Of a stretch of 64,000 bases of DNA, positions 16,000 through 26,779 are shown one piece after another. Under the pieces are notes generated by a model. It saw only the letters and a program-made list of their open reading frames with translations. It ran no database searches and was not told where the DNA came from. The first letter of the stretch is position 1. Every line of letters starts with the position of its first letter. A program made the position numbers and the translations under genes. Source of the stretch: Thermoplasmata archaeon (lineage in GTDB: Archaea > Thermoplasmatota > Thermoplasmata > Lutacidiplasmatales > UBA184); assembly GCA_035622275.1 (NCBI GenBank), contig DASPVQ010000015.1, positions 1-64,000 on the forward strand. Direction: 5' to 3'.

Positions 16000-16782
16000 T
16001 TAACCCTTTTCGCGAGCACGGGAGCCGGGCGGACGAGGGGGGGCGCCGCGTCGCCCGCCTCCGGTCGCACGGGGTCGGTCCCGAGGGGCGAGCGCGCGCA
16101 GGATCGCGCGCGCGATCGCCGGGCCGGTGGGACGGATCGGGCGGCGTGCCAGGGCGCGGAGGAGCCGCTCGGTCACCGCGCCCGGAGGGCCCCCGCCGGG
16201 CACCCACCGGAGCCGGCGCCCCAGTCGGGGCGCGAGCCGGCGACGATAGAGCTCGTGCTCGAGGCGTCCGGCCGCCTCGTGCCGCGCGGCGAGGGATCTC
16301 GGGTGCCCGACCGGGTCGCCGGCCACCCGACGGGCTCGCTCGCCCGCCGGGGTCTCGAGGTAGAGGATCAGGTCGGGCAGACCCCAGCGACCCTCCCCGA
16401 GGAGGAGCTCCGCGCGCGCGCCGAGGCGCTCGAGCAGCGGGAGGGAGGCGAGCCCCCGGCGGACGAGGGCGGCCGTGTAGGTGAGCGGGCCGAGGAAGCC
16501 GGTGTCGAGCAGCACGTCCTGGCCCGAGCGGGCCCGGCGCACGGCGCGCCGGAACCGCCGGGCCTCGGCGTCCAGGAGCCGAAGCTCCAGACGCTCGAGC
16601 TCCGACGCGGAGCGCACGGCGAGCGACGGTCGCGGCCGCAGATCGCAGTACGCTTCGGCCAGCAACGGCGCGCCCACGGCGCTCGCGAGGCGGCGCGCGG
16701 CGGTGGACTTGCCGGCCCCGGACGGTCCCTCGATGGCAACGATGGCGCCCCGCGGCGTGGCCTCCCCCCCGAGCGCCCGGAC
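16000..16782 (-). CDS. P-loop deoxynucleoside/nucleotide kinase-like protein (start codon unclear)
   Basis: About 250 residues. A Walker A motif (G-P-S-G-A-G-K-S-T) is followed about 60-70 residues later by V-L-L-D-T-G-F-L-G-P-L-T-Y, resembling the D-R-x-x-x-S motif of deoxynucleoside and thymidylate kinases, then an Arg-rich lid region. The P-loop lies upstream of the first ATG (16677), so the protein must start earlier, yet no in-frame ATG, GTG or TTG exists between the P-loop and the TTTAGG box at 16794-16799. Coordinates take a GTC at 16782 as a nominal start. A rare start codon or a sequence error are both possible. Substrate unknown. Confidence 0.65.
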   Translation of the reverse strand, partial: VRALGGEATPRGAIVAIEGPSGAGKSTAARRLASAVGAPLLAEAYCDLRPRPSLAVRSASELERLELRLLDAEARRFRRAVRRARSGQDVLLDTGFLGPLTYTAALVRRGLASLPLLERLGARAELLLGEGRWGLPDLILYLETPAGERARRVAGDPVGHPRSLAARHEAAGRLEHELYRRRLAPRLGRRLRWVPGGGPPGAVTERLLRALARRPIRPTGPAIARAILRALAPRDRPRATGGGRRGAPPRPPGSRAREKG

Positions 16783-16822
16783 CGCTCCCGCGCCTAAACC
16801 GTCTGGGCGCCTACGCGGTCCG

Positions 16823-16829
16823 TTTTATC
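16823..16829 (+). promoter_or_regulatory. TATA-like box of the dihydropteroate synthase-like gene
   Basis: TTTTATC. It predicts transcription starting near 16850, some 50 nt before the GTG at 16902, so this gene would have a short leader or an undetected earlier start. Confidence 0.45.
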
Positions 16830-16901
16830 GGGCGGGCGGGTCCCGCCGTCGAGGGCCCTACGTCCGCATCGGAGCGCTCGGGCCACCGATTCAACGCGCG
16901 G

Positions 16902-18131
16902 GTGCTGGAGAGCCAGCAGCTCGCAGAGATCGCCCGGGAGATCGAGCGGACCGATAGCGATCCCGAGGGCGTAGGGATCATGACCCGGAAGGGTCGGATC
17001 TTTCCCGTCCGGCTCGACGCGGTGTCGCTCAGGGCCTCGCCCCTCCTGAAGCAGGAACTGCTCTCGGTCGGCGGGGATGCCGCGCACGCGAAAGGGATCG
17101 CGGACCACTCCGTGGCCGAAAGCCCGGTGGTGCTGCTCGCGACCTGGGGCCAGTACCGACGGCTCCTTCCGAAGCTCCGTCGCCAGCCCTTCGGACTCGC
17201 GGAGCTCGCGGGCGAGCTCGACCGTGCGCTGCGCGCCTACGCCGCGCGCGGCCCCCGGACCGTGCCCGGGGCGCATGCCGCGTTCGTCGTGGGCGACCGA
17301 CCGCGCGTCATGGGCGTCGTGAACGTCACGCCGGACTCCTTCAGCGACGGCGGCCGCTTCCTCGCGCCCGAGGCGGCGGTCGAGCGGGCGCTCCTCCTCG
17401 CGGCCGAGGGTGCCAGCCTCGTGGACGTCGGCGGCGAGTCGACCCGACCCGGCGCGACGCCGGTGTCAGCCGAGGCCGAGTGGGCCCGGGTCGCCCCGGT
17501 CCTGGACGCCCTGCGGGGCCGCCTGCCGGTGCCGATCTCGATCGACACGCGCCACAGCGAGGTCGCCGCGAAGGCCATCGAGGCGGGCGCGGACGTCGTC
17601 AACGACGTGGAGGGACTGCGTTCGGCCGACATGCGACGCGTCGTCGCCCGCACGGGCGCGGCGGCCGTGGTGATGCACATGCGCGGCACGCCGGCGACGA
17701 TGCAGGAGCGCACCGACGACCCGGACATCCGCTCGACGGTGTTCCGCGAGCTCGCGGCGGCGACCGACGGGGCGATCCGGGACGGCGTCAGCGCCGAGCG
17801 GCTGCTCATCGACCCCGGCCTCGGCTTCGGCAAGTCCCCCGAGCAGAGCCTCGAGCTCCTCCTCCACGCGGGCGAGCTGCGGAGCCTCGGCTTCCCGGTC
17901 GTGCTCGGCGCCTCGCGCAAGTCGTTCCTCGGCGCGGCGCTCGCGGGCGCTCCCCCGGCCGAGCGCCGGGAGGCCGGGCTGGCCGCCGCCGTGCTCGCCG
18001 CGGAGCGGGGCGTCGCCCTCGTGCGCACCCACGACGTGGCGCCGACGCTCCGCGCGCTCGCGCTCGTCGCGGCCAGCGCCGGCGCGAGGGCGGCCGACGC
18101 CCGGCTGGGCCCGGACGGACCGGACGACTGA
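16902..18131 (+). CDS. folP: Dihydropteroate synthase-like protein with N-terminal extension
   Basis: 409 residues. Residues about 137-395 form a pterin-binding TIM barrel with all family motifs: M-G-V-V-N-V-T-P-D-S-F-S-D-G-G, G-E-S-T-R-P-G-A, S-I-D-T, N-D-V, D-P-G-L-G-F-G-K, G-A-S-R-K-S-F-L-G and R-T-H-D-V. The first 130 residues (K-Q-E-L-L-S-V-G-G-D-A-A near residue 50) match the extra N-terminal domain known from archaeal DHPS-like proteins. Role: tetrahydrofolate or related C1-carrier synthesis. A gene start slightly upstream of the GTG is possible. Confidence 0.9.
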   Translation: MLESQQLAEIAREIERTDSDPEGVGIMTRKGRIFPVRLDAVSLRASPLLKQELLSVGGDAAHAKGIADHSVAESPVVLLATWGQYRRLLPKLRRQPFGLAELAGELDRALRAYAARGPRTVPGAHAAFVVGDRPRVMGVVNVTPDSFSDGGRFLAPEAAVERALLLAAEGASLVDVGGESTRPGATPVSAEAEWARVAPVLDALRGRLPVPISIDTRHSEVAAKAIEAGADVVNDVEGLRSADMRRVVARTGAAAVVMHMRGTPATMQERTDDPDIRSTVFRELAAATDGAIRDGVSAERLLIDPGLGFGKSPEQSLELLLHAGELRSLGFPVVLGASRKSFLGAALAGAPPAERREAGLAAAVLAAERGVALVRTHDVAPTLRALALVAASAGARAADARLGPDGPDD

Positions 18132-18132
18132 G

Positions 18133-18292
18133 CTATCCCTCGGGCCGCGGGGTGCCGTCCGCGCCGACCTCGACCTCGAGGACGAGCGAGCCGAGGTAGT
18201 GGCAGTCCAGGCAGTGGTAGACCTGGCCCGTGATCGATCCGGTGCTGAGGACGATCCGGATCGAGCCGCAGCTCGGGCAGCGCAGGATCCGC

Positions 18293-18321
<29 letters not shown>
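18133..18321 (-). CDS. Small zinc-finger protein
   Basis: 62 residues. Two C-x2-C knuckles, C-P-S-C-G (about 15-19) and C-L-D-C-H (about 37-41), spaced as in a single zinc ribbon, with a basic N-terminus and an acidic C-terminal end. It begins inside the 3' end of gyrA (29-nt overlap) and is the last gene of the uS15-recJ-gyrA transcript. Function unknown; the stop lies 1 nt from the stop of the convergent folP gene. Confidence 0.75.
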
Positions 18322-20925
<2,604 letters not shown>

Positions 20926-20929
<4 letters not shown>

Positions 20930-22323
20930 GGGACCCCGGCCACGGGGGCGATCTGCCCACCGATCACGCGGTCCGCGGCCTCCAGGAACGCCGGCGCCGC
21001 GCCCGCCGGGATCGTCGCCCCGCTCGCGATGCGGTGCCCGCCGCCCTCGCCGCCGACGCTCCGGGCCGCCTCGCGGCAGGCGGCGGCGAGGTCGAGCCCT
21101 CGCTCGACGAGCCCGCGGGTCGCGCGGGCGCTGACCTTGCTGGGCCCGCGCTCGCCGTGGGACAGCACGAAGACGGGCCGGTTCGGGTCGAGGAGGTAGA
21201 GGATCGCCATACCGGCCTGGGTGCCCGCGAGCGTGGTGTCGGGGCTCTCGAACCACTGCAGGAAGCTCATCGAATTTACACCCTCTTCTTCGAGGCGAAG
21301 CAACCCCTTCAGGATGCCGCCCCGCCAGCCCTCCTCGGCGCGCCGGAGGCGTTCGGCCGCCGCGCGATCGCCGAGGGCGAAGGCGATGCCGAGGCCGGGG
21401 CTCCTCGCCCGCCCGGCGGCGCTCTGCCGATTCGACACCTCCTCGGCGTCGAGGCCGAGCGCCGGAAGGAACCAGCGCTCCTGGTCGATGAGCTCGAGCG
21501 CCTCGGGCGGGACGCGGGTGGCGACGAGGCGATCTCGCAGCGCCGAGGCGAGGCGCGCGCTCTCCTCGGGGGAAAGGGACGCGGGCGATCGGTCCGCTTC
21601 GACGCCGACGCTCGCGAGGAACGCCGCCGTCTCGGACGGGTGTCCCGAGAGGCCGCGGACGAACGGGTCGATGCTCGTTGAGACCGCGGCTCCGACGCTC
21701 GCGCCGAAGAGCGGGAGACCGGCGCGCCGCACGACCAGCGAGCGGCGGACCGCCTCGTCGACGAGGAGGCGGTTGAGCCCGCGGAAGCCGCCGACGTGCT
21801 GGCGGTCGCCGATGCCGCCCGAGAGGCCCCAGGCCGCGTTGTCCCAGTTCCTCGGATCGAGGAAGATCGTGAACAGCCAGCTCAGGGTCGCAGCGCACAT
21901 CTCCGACATCCCATCGACCCCCCAGTCGAGCGGATTGACCAGGGCGACGTGCGACGGCAGGGCCGGCGGGGTGGGAACGCCCGGGTACTGGTGGTGGTCG
22001 AGGACGACCACGGGGTGGGGGTGGCCACCGTACAGGTCGAGCCAGCTCGCGCCGGTGTCGGCGACGAGCACGGGGCTCGCGGTCGCCCGCAGGAGCTCGG
22101 CCATCCGCTCCCGCTCGACGCCGGAAAGCGCGGTCGCCTGGGCCGCGTAGCCCAGGCGGGAGAACGCCCGAAGGATCGACGAGGCGCTCGCGATCCCGTC
22201 CGCGTCGTAGTGGTAGATGACGCGCCAGCGGCCGGGGTGGCCGAGGACGAGGCCGCGCGCGCGCTCGAACTCGGTCCGGTAGGCCGGATCGGCGACGAAG
22301 CCGTCCGGGCCCGAAGGCATCAC
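20926..22323 (-). CDS. recJ: RecJ-like DHH-family single-strand exonuclease/phosphoesterase
   Basis: 465 residues. N-terminal DHH domain: H-Y-D-A-D-G at 38-43 and L-D-H-H-Q around 108-112 supply metal ligands. C-terminal DHHA1 motif [12 protein letters not shown] near residue 430. The archaeal RecJ family includes the GINS-associated nuclease, Cdc45 relatives and NurA-like repair nucleases. The gene sits between uS15 and gyrA with 4-nt ATGA overlaps on both sides; the uS15-recJ pairing is widely conserved in archaea. Confidence 0.9.
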
Positions 22324-22775
22324 TCCACCTGGAGCGCCGCCCCGGCGGCCGAGTACCGCCAGTCCTCGGGAAGGCGGTGCCGGCGCCGGTAGTACCGCGC
22401 CAGGCGTCGGATCCGCGACTCCATCAGGGTCAGCCCCCGACGGTTCGACCGGTCCTTCGGGTGGGCTTGCAGGTGGCGCTGGAGATGGACGACGCGTTTC
22501 AGCAGCGCCTGGAGGTCGTCCGGGAGGTCGGGCGTGACCCCGTTCTCGCGCAGGAGCTGCGTCAGGCGCTTACCCGTGACGAGGCGGCTGAGCGGCACGC
22601 CGTAGCTGTCGCGCAGCGTCTGCCCGATCAGCGCCGGGCCCGTGCCGGCCTTTGCGAGCTGGACGGACTGGGAGGTGACCTCCTCGGTCGTCGCGCTCAC
22701 CCAGTCGGGCTTCGTGAGGGGGAACGGCCGGTGCGAGCCGGCACGACCCTTGTGGCCCGAGTGGATCCTCGACAT
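22320..22775 (-). CDS. rps15: Small-subunit ribosomal protein uS15
   Basis: 151 residues. The archaeal/eukaryotic-type N-terminal extension ([14 protein letters not shown]) is present, followed by the four-helix body with [18 protein letters not shown] near residue 100. The frame has an ATG five codons earlier, but the ATG at 22775 gives the conserved N-terminus and lies 26 nt from a GTTAAGTA box. Confidence 0.97.
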   Translation of the reverse strand: MSRIHSGHKGRAGSHRPFPLTKPDWVSATTEEVTSQSVQLAKAGTGPALIGQTLRDSYGVPLSRLVTGKRLTQLLRENGVTPDLPDDLQALLKRVVHLQRHLQAHPKDRSNRRGLTLMESRIRRLARYYRRRHRLPEDWRYSAAGAALQVE

Positions 22776-22800
22776 GAGGGGTCCGCCCACCGGCGGGGCC

Positions 22801-22808
22801 TACTTAAC
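22801..22808 (-). promoter_or_regulatory. TATA-like box of the uS15-recJ-gyrA operon
   Basis: GTTAAGTA on the minus strand, 26-33 nt before the uS15 ATG; leaderless start predicted. Confidence 0.6.
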
Positions 22809-22851
22809 GGTTCTAGCGCGCCCGAGATCGCGCCGGCTCCGGGGGCGGATC

Positions 22852-23202
22852 TCAGGGGATCCGGTCGGTCTGCTGCTGGGCATCGACGAGGAACTGCTTG
22901 CCGACCGCGGTGATCTGGTAGCGGGCCCGCGGTGCCGGCGCGGCGGCGCGGCCGCTCGCCGGGAAGTCGCCGCTGGCCCGGGCCTCGACCATACCGTTGC
23001 GCACGAGCAGGCCGAGTGCGAGCGGGATCTTCACGAGCCCCTTGTCGACGGCCCAGAAGTCGGAGAGCAGACGGTCGAGATCGGCGAGCTCGAGCGACTG
23101 CTCGCCCTTGCGCTCCTCGTTGATCGACTCGGCGCGGTTGAGCTGCTGCAGGATCGCGACGAGCGTCGCCCGGACCGGGTCCGGGGCGTCCCGGGATGGC
23201 AT
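22852..23202 (-). CDS. Small winged-helix-like protein (paralogue 1)
   Basis: 116 residues. Predicted helix-rich N-terminus (L-V-A-I-L-Q-Q-L-N-R-A-E), a middle L-G-L-L-V-R-N-G-M-V-E segment typical of the recognition-helix-plus-wing region, and a C-terminal Y-Q-I-T-A-V-G-K-Q-F-L. The same layout recurs in the next gene upstream, so the two are likely duplicated. DNA-binding or structural role in transcription is inferred, with no known target. Own promoter box at 23228-23237. Confidence 0.65.
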   Translation of the reverse strand: MPSRDAPDPVRATLVAILQQLNRAESINEERKGEQSLELADLDRLLSDFWAVDKGLVKIPLALGLLVRNGMVEARASGDFPASGRAAAPAPRARYQITAVGKQFLVDAQQQTDRIP

Positions 23203-23227
23203 GCGCGTTAGCTACGCGGGCTTCCCC

Positions 23228-23237
23228 TACTTAAATC
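23228..23237 (-). promoter_or_regulatory. TATA-like box of winged-helix paralogue 1
   Basis: GATTTAAGTA on the minus strand, 26-35 nt before the ATG at 23202. Confidence 0.6.
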
Positions 23238-23256
23238 GGGAGGAGGCGTCGAACGT

Positions 23257-23592
23257 CTAGACACGCCCGACGCGCTCGATCTCCTTGAGCAGTAGCTGCT
23301 TGCCCTCGAGGGTGATCGTGTATCGCTCGCCGACGATCCGGCCGCGGTCCCAGGCGTACTCGGGGTTGGTGATCGCGCGGGCGAGCCCGTTCGCGACGAG
23401 CACGCTCAAGGTCCGGTCGACGTCCTGGAGCGTGGCGTTCGCGACGCCGAGCCGCGGGAGCAGGTGAAGGACCTCCTCCCGCTCGAAGCCGTCCGCACCG
23501 CCGTGCTCCTCCTCGATCCGGTTCAGCAGCTTGAGGACCTCGACCATCTCGAGGTGGAACTCGCGCGCCTGCTCGTCCCCGGTCGCGGACAT
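23257..23592 (-). CDS. Small winged-helix-like protein (paralogue 2)
   Basis: 111 residues. Shares layout with the gene downstream: N-terminal L-K-L-L-N-R-I-E-E helix, a middle L-S-V-L-V-A-N-G-L-A-R segment and a C-terminal Y-T-I-T-L-E-G-K-Q-L-L. Winged-helix fold likely. Probably transcribed separately, since paralogue 1 has its own strong promoter box. Function unknown. Confidence 0.65.
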   Translation of the reverse strand: MSATGDEQAREFHLEMVEVLKLLNRIEEEHGGADGFEREEVLHLLPRLGVANATLQDVDRTLSVLVANGLARAITNPEYAWDRGRIVGERYTITLEGKQLLLKEIERVGRV

Positions 23593-23663
23593 CGGAGAGC
23601 GTTCGCGCGCTCCCCGCTCTTGAGGCTATGCGTCCACGGGCGCACCGGCGTCGGCCGTGGGTC

Positions 23664-23670
23664 TTTTAGA
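23664..23670 (+). promoter_or_regulatory. TATA-like box of the zinc-protein/trpS unit
   Basis: TTTTAGA, 26-32 nt before the ATG at 23696. Confidence 0.5.
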
Positions 23671-23695
23671 CCGGTCGAGCAGGTACCCTAGGGCC

Positions 23696-24004
23696 ATGAC
23701 CTGCACCTGCCGCAACCCGGCCCGCTGCCCGGTCTGCAACCAGCCGGTCCGCGTGCCCCTCTCCAACCTGGAGAACCAGGCCGGAGGAGCGATCCTGGTC
23801 GAGCGGTTCGCGCGGCGGGACTCGTCGACCAGCCGCGAGGGGCTCCGCCGCCTGATCGAGGGATGGGCGACGTGCCCGTCGTGCGGTCACAGCATCCACC
23901 ACGAGCATTCGCGCTCGTGCGTCGCCGAGGCGCTCAGCGCCGCCGGCGTCCCGCTGAGCGAACGCGAGTCGATCCTCGCGAAGATCACGTTCCCCGAAGG
24001 CTGA
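23696..24004 (+). CDS. Cysteine/histidine-rich small zinc protein
   Basis: 102 residues. Two metal-binding patches: M-T-C-T-C...C-P-V-C at the extreme N-terminus, and C-P-S-C-G-H-S-I-H-H-E-H...C near residues 60-77. Eight or more Cys/His residues could bind two zinc ions. The middle is a charged helix. Starts 26 nt after a TTTTAGA box and is followed 11 nt later by trpS, so the two are probably co-transcribed. No named family recognised. Confidence 0.7.
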   Translation: MTCTCRNPARCPVCNQPVRVPLSNLENQAGGAILVERFARRDSSTSREGLRRLIEGWATCPSCGHSIHHEHSRSCVAEALSAAGVPLSERESILAKITFPEG

Positions 24005-24015
24005 CCGGGGCCCGG

Positions 24016-25164
24016 ATGTCGCCGCCCGAGGAGTTCGTCGTCACCCCGTACGAGGTCAAGGGGAAGATCGACTACGACCGATTGCGCGAGCAGTTCGGCA
24101 CCGAGCCGCTCACCCCGGAGCTGCTGGCGCGGATCCACCACCTCGCCGGCGGCGAGCTCCCGCCGCTCCTGACACGCGGCATCTACTACTCGCACCGGGA
24201 CCTCGGGCCGCTCCTCGACGGCTACGCGCACGGCCAGCCGTTCTTCCTCTACTCGGGCCGGGGACCGTCGGGACCGCTGCACACCTCCCACCTCATCCAG
24301 TTCGACCTGTGCCTGTGGTTCCAGAAACGGCTCGGGCTCCCGATGTACCTCCAGATCACCGACGACGAGAAGTTCTGGGCGAGGAGCGGCCTCACGCGGG
24401 AGGAGACCGCCCGCTGGGGTCTCGAGAACCTCTACGACATCCTCGCGCTCGGCTTCGATCCGAAGCGCACGCACGTCTTCTTCGACTCGCGATCGATCGC
24501 GGCGCTCTACCCCCTCGCGATCCGGGTGGCGCGCAAGATCACCTTCTCCAACGTGAAGGCGGTCTTCGGCTTCGTTCCGAGCACCAACATCGGCCTCGTC
24601 TTCTACACCGCGCTCCAGTCGGTGCCGTGCTTCTGGCCCTCGTGGGCGGAGGGACGCAGCGTGCCGTGCCTCGTGCCGTGCGGTATCGACCAGGACCCGC
24701 ACTTCCGGCTCACCCGGGACATCGCCGAGGGCCTCGGCTACCCGAAGCCCGCGCTCCTGCATTCCAAGATGGTCCCCGGCCTGCTCGGCGAGGGGGCGAT
24801 GAGCACGACCGGCGCCCGGGCGGACGACGCCCTCTTCCTCAACGACCCGCCCCCGGAGGTCGAGCGCAAGCTCCGCAACGCCTTCACCGGCGGAAGGGCG
24901 ACCGTCGAGGAACAGCGACGCGAGGGAGCGACCCCCGAGATCTGTTCGATCTGGGCGCTGTGGCGGACGCGCTTTGCCGAGTCGGACGCCCACTTCCAGG
25001 AGATCACGCGGACCTGTCGATCGGGCGAGCTCCTCTGCGGGGACTGCAAGGGCCAGCTGATCGAGCGGGTCCACCGCTTCTTCGAGCAGCACGCGGCGGC
25101 GCGCGATAAGGCGAAGGAGTGGGCCGAATCGGTGATCGTCACGAGCGCGCCGAAGCCGATCTAG
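24016..25164 (+). CDS. trpS: Tryptophanyl-tRNA synthetase (archaeal type), unusual signature motifs
   Basis: 382 residues. Charges tRNA-Trp. The archaeal/eukaryotic layout is clear: F-L-Y-S-G-R-G-P-S-G-P-L-H, V-P-C-G-I-D-Q-D-P-H-F-R-L-T-R-D and L-F-L-N-D-P. The HIGH-type motif reads H-T-S-H (89-92), where related enzymes usually have H-x-G-H. The KMSKS-equivalent reads A-M-S-T-T (261-265), lacking the first Lys. Either the loop chemistry differs or it is compensated. Stop TAG is shared with the convergent TPR gene in a CTAG. Confidence 0.9.
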   Translation: MSPPEEFVVTPYEVKGKIDYDRLREQFGTEPLTPELLARIHHLAGGELPPLLTRGIYYSHRDLGPLLDGYAHGQPFFLYSGRGPSGPLHTSHLIQFDLCLWFQKRLGLPMYLQITDDEKFWARSGLTREETARWGLENLYDILALGFDPKRTHVFFDSRSIAALYPLAIRVARKITFSNVKAVFGFVPSTNIGLVFYTALQSVPCFWPSWAEGRSVPCLVPCGIDQDPHFRLTRDIAEGLGYPKPALLHSKMVPGLLGEGAMSTTGARADDALFLNDPPPEVERKLRNAFTGGRATVEEQRREGATPEICSIWALWRTRFAESDAHFQEITRTCRSGELLCGDCKGQLIERVHRFFEQHAAARDKAKEWAESVIVTSAPKPI

Positions 25165-25922
25165 CGGATCTCGGGCCGTCCCTCGTCCGGCGCGTCCGGA
25201 CGCACGAGCGGGCGCTTCGGCCGCTCGGGCCCCTCGATCGGGGTCGTCGGGGGCTCGGGCACGCCGGCGCCCTGGACGGCCGTGAGCAGCTTGAGCATCG
25301 GGCGGAAGAGCGAGCGCGAGGCGCGCTCGGGGTCGAGGGTGTAGGCCCGATCGTAGGCCGCGATCGCTTCCTCCTCCTCGCCGAGCGTGAGGAGGCTCAA
25401 CGCGAGCTCGAGCCAGCTCTTCGCCTCGCGGCCCCCCTCGCGCTGCGCGCTCTCGTCGACGTGGTCCTCGCCGAGCGCGCGACCGCCCGCGCGCAGCGCG
25501 GCGTCCTGGCTCGGCTCGGCCCGCGACAGCACGAGCGCCCGCTCGAAGGCGGCGGCGGCCCCGGTCTCGTCGCCGGACTCGGCGAGCGCGACGCCGAGCC
25601 GGTGCCAAGCGACCATGTCGCCCGGCGCCAGCGCGACCGCCCGCCGGTAGGCGAGCGCGGCGGCGCTCCACTCCTCGCGCAGGGAGCGCGCCACCCCGAG
25701 GTGGAACCACGCCTCCGCGTTCTGGGGGTCGAGCGCGATCGCGCGCGAGAGGGCCCCCTCCGCCTCCCGCGCCTGGCCAAGGTGGGCGAGGCAGATCCCG
25801 TAGTACGACCAGGCGCCCGAGTGGTCGGGGTGCTCCCGGACCTCGTCTCGGAACTCCTGCTCGGCGAGGTCGAACTCGCGCCGCCCGAAGTGCTGGACTC
25901 CACTGTCGAAGCGCTCGGACAC
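25161..25922 (-). CDS. Tetratricopeptide-repeat protein
   Basis: About 253 residues from the GTG at 25922. At least five TPR units fill residues 1-205 (for example A-W-S-Y-Y-G-I-C-L-A-H-L-G and A-W-F-H-L-G-V-A), each with the A-x-x-x-x-x-x-A-I-x-L-D-P spacing. A Pro-rich charged tail follows. TPRs mediate protein-protein contacts; partner unknown. A TTG at 25958 would add 12 basic residues; I favour the GTG because the repeat starts there. Shares CTAG stop bases with trpS. Confidence 0.8.
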   Translation of the reverse strand: MSERFDSGVQHFGRREFDLAEQEFRDEVREHPDHSGAWSYYGICLAHLGQAREAEGALSRAIALDPQNAEAWFHLGVARSLREEWSAAALAYRRAVALAPGDMVAWHRLGVALAESGDETGAAAAFERALVLSRAEPSQDAALRAGGRALGEDHVDESAQREGGREAKSWLELALSLLTLGEEEEAIAAYDRAYTLDPERASRSLFRPMLKLLTAVQGAGVPEPPTTPIEGPERPKRPLVRPDAPDEGRPEIR

Positions 25923-26028
25923 GGGCCGCTCGCGGGCGGCAGGCGCCCGGCGGGCCAAAAGCGTGACGGCACAGCCGCACCGCGCTCCGGGCCACCGGCG
26001 TGCGTCATCGTCGCGCGGGGCCGCGGTC

Positions 26029-26035
26029 TTTATAT
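26029..26035 (+). promoter_or_regulatory. Strong TATA box of the SSB-like gene
   Basis: TTTATAT, one of the best TATA matches in the window. The first plausible start codon of the gene is about 145 nt downstream, so a leader of roughly 115-120 nt is predicted, unlike most neighbours. Confidence 0.6.
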
Positions 26036-26103
26036 CCGCGGTCCGGTCCCGCTACCTGAGGAATCCGCGAGCCCAGCCAGTTCGAGCGTCCCGCCCGTCT
26101 TTT

Positions 26104-26132
26104 CTCGACGAGTGTTCGCACGGATAGTCGAG
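26104..26132 (+). promoter_or_regulatory. Predicted hairpin in the 5' leader of the SSB-like gene
   Basis: CTCGAC (26104-26109) pairs with GTCGAG (26127-26132). Inside lies GTG-TTCG-CAC, a 3-bp stem with a TTCG tetraloop. Together they form a two-part stem with a small internal loop, about 45 nt upstream of the start codon. Possible translational control element. Confidence 0.4.
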
Positions 26133-26176
26133 CCCCGATTCCCTCCGCAAAACGCGAACCGAGAAGGCGACGAGCG

Positions 26177-26668
26177 ATGGTAGACAAACCCCTGACGAAA
26201 GTGCGCGACCTGACGCCGAATTCGAAGCAAGTGAACGTCCTCGCGAAGGTCTTGAGCGTGGGCGAGCCGAAGGAGGTCATGGGCAAGTTCGGCGACCCGA
26301 GGAAAGTGTGCGAGGCGGTCGTCGGCGACGACACCGCCGTGATCACGCTCTCCCTCTGGAACGAGCAGATCGGGACGATCGCCAAGGACGAGGTCGTCCT
26401 CGTCGACAACGGCTACGTCTCCCTCGTGCGCGGCCACATGCGCCTCAACGTCGGACGCTACGGCAACCTGTCGAAGTCGACCGAGGCAATCGCCGAGGTC
26501 AACAACTCCCTCGACATGAGCCAGCAGGAGTTCGAGAGCGAGCGTCGGAGCTTCGGCGGCGGCTTCCGCGACCGCGGCGGCGGCGGCTACGGCGGCCGCA
26601 GCTACTCCGGCGGTGGCGGGAGCGGCGGCGGGAGCCGCGAGCGCTCGGACAACTACAAGCGCTACTAG
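26177..26668 (+). CDS. ssb: Single-OB-fold ssDNA-binding protein with Gly/Arg-rich tail
   Basis: 163 residues. Residues 1-105 form one OB fold of the crenarchaeal-SSB/SOSS-B type (V-R-D-L-T-P-N-S-K-Q-V-N-V-L-A-K-V near residue 9, L-S-L-W-N-E-Q near residue 58). The C-terminal 40 residues are Gly/Arg/Ser/Tyr-rich with RGG-like repeats and end N-Y-K-R-Y, a tail suited to protein or nucleic-acid contacts. GC content is lower than in neighbours, suggesting high expression. ATG at 26177; see the leader hairpin upstream. Confidence 0.85.
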   Translation: MVDKPLTKVRDLTPNSKQVNVLAKVLSVGEPKEVMGKFGDPRKVCEAVVGDDTAVITLSLWNEQIGTIAKDEVVLVDNGYVSLVRGHMRLNVGRYGNLSKSTEAIAEVNNSLDMSQQEFESERRSFGGGFRDRGGGGYGGRSYSGGGGSGGGSRERSDNYKRY

Positions 26669-26743
26669 GCCCGGTCGCCCCACGGCGCGCCGGTCGAACC
26701 CTTTCCCCCCGGCCGGGGGCGCGGCGCGCGCCCCGCCGCATCT

Positions 26744-26753
26744 GATTAAATAG
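26744..26753 (+). promoter_or_regulatory. TATA-like box of the thioredoxin-fold/RAM gene
   Basis: GATTAAATAG, 27-36 nt before the ATG at 26780. Confidence 0.6.
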
Positions 26754-26779
26754 ACCGCTCCGCTTGGGCCGACCCACCG

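Noticed and set aside
26706-26719. Palindrome CCCCCGGCCGGGGG after the SSB-like gene as terminator
   Set aside because: Without a loop it cannot form a good hairpin, and no T-run follows; a chance GC palindrome is more likely.
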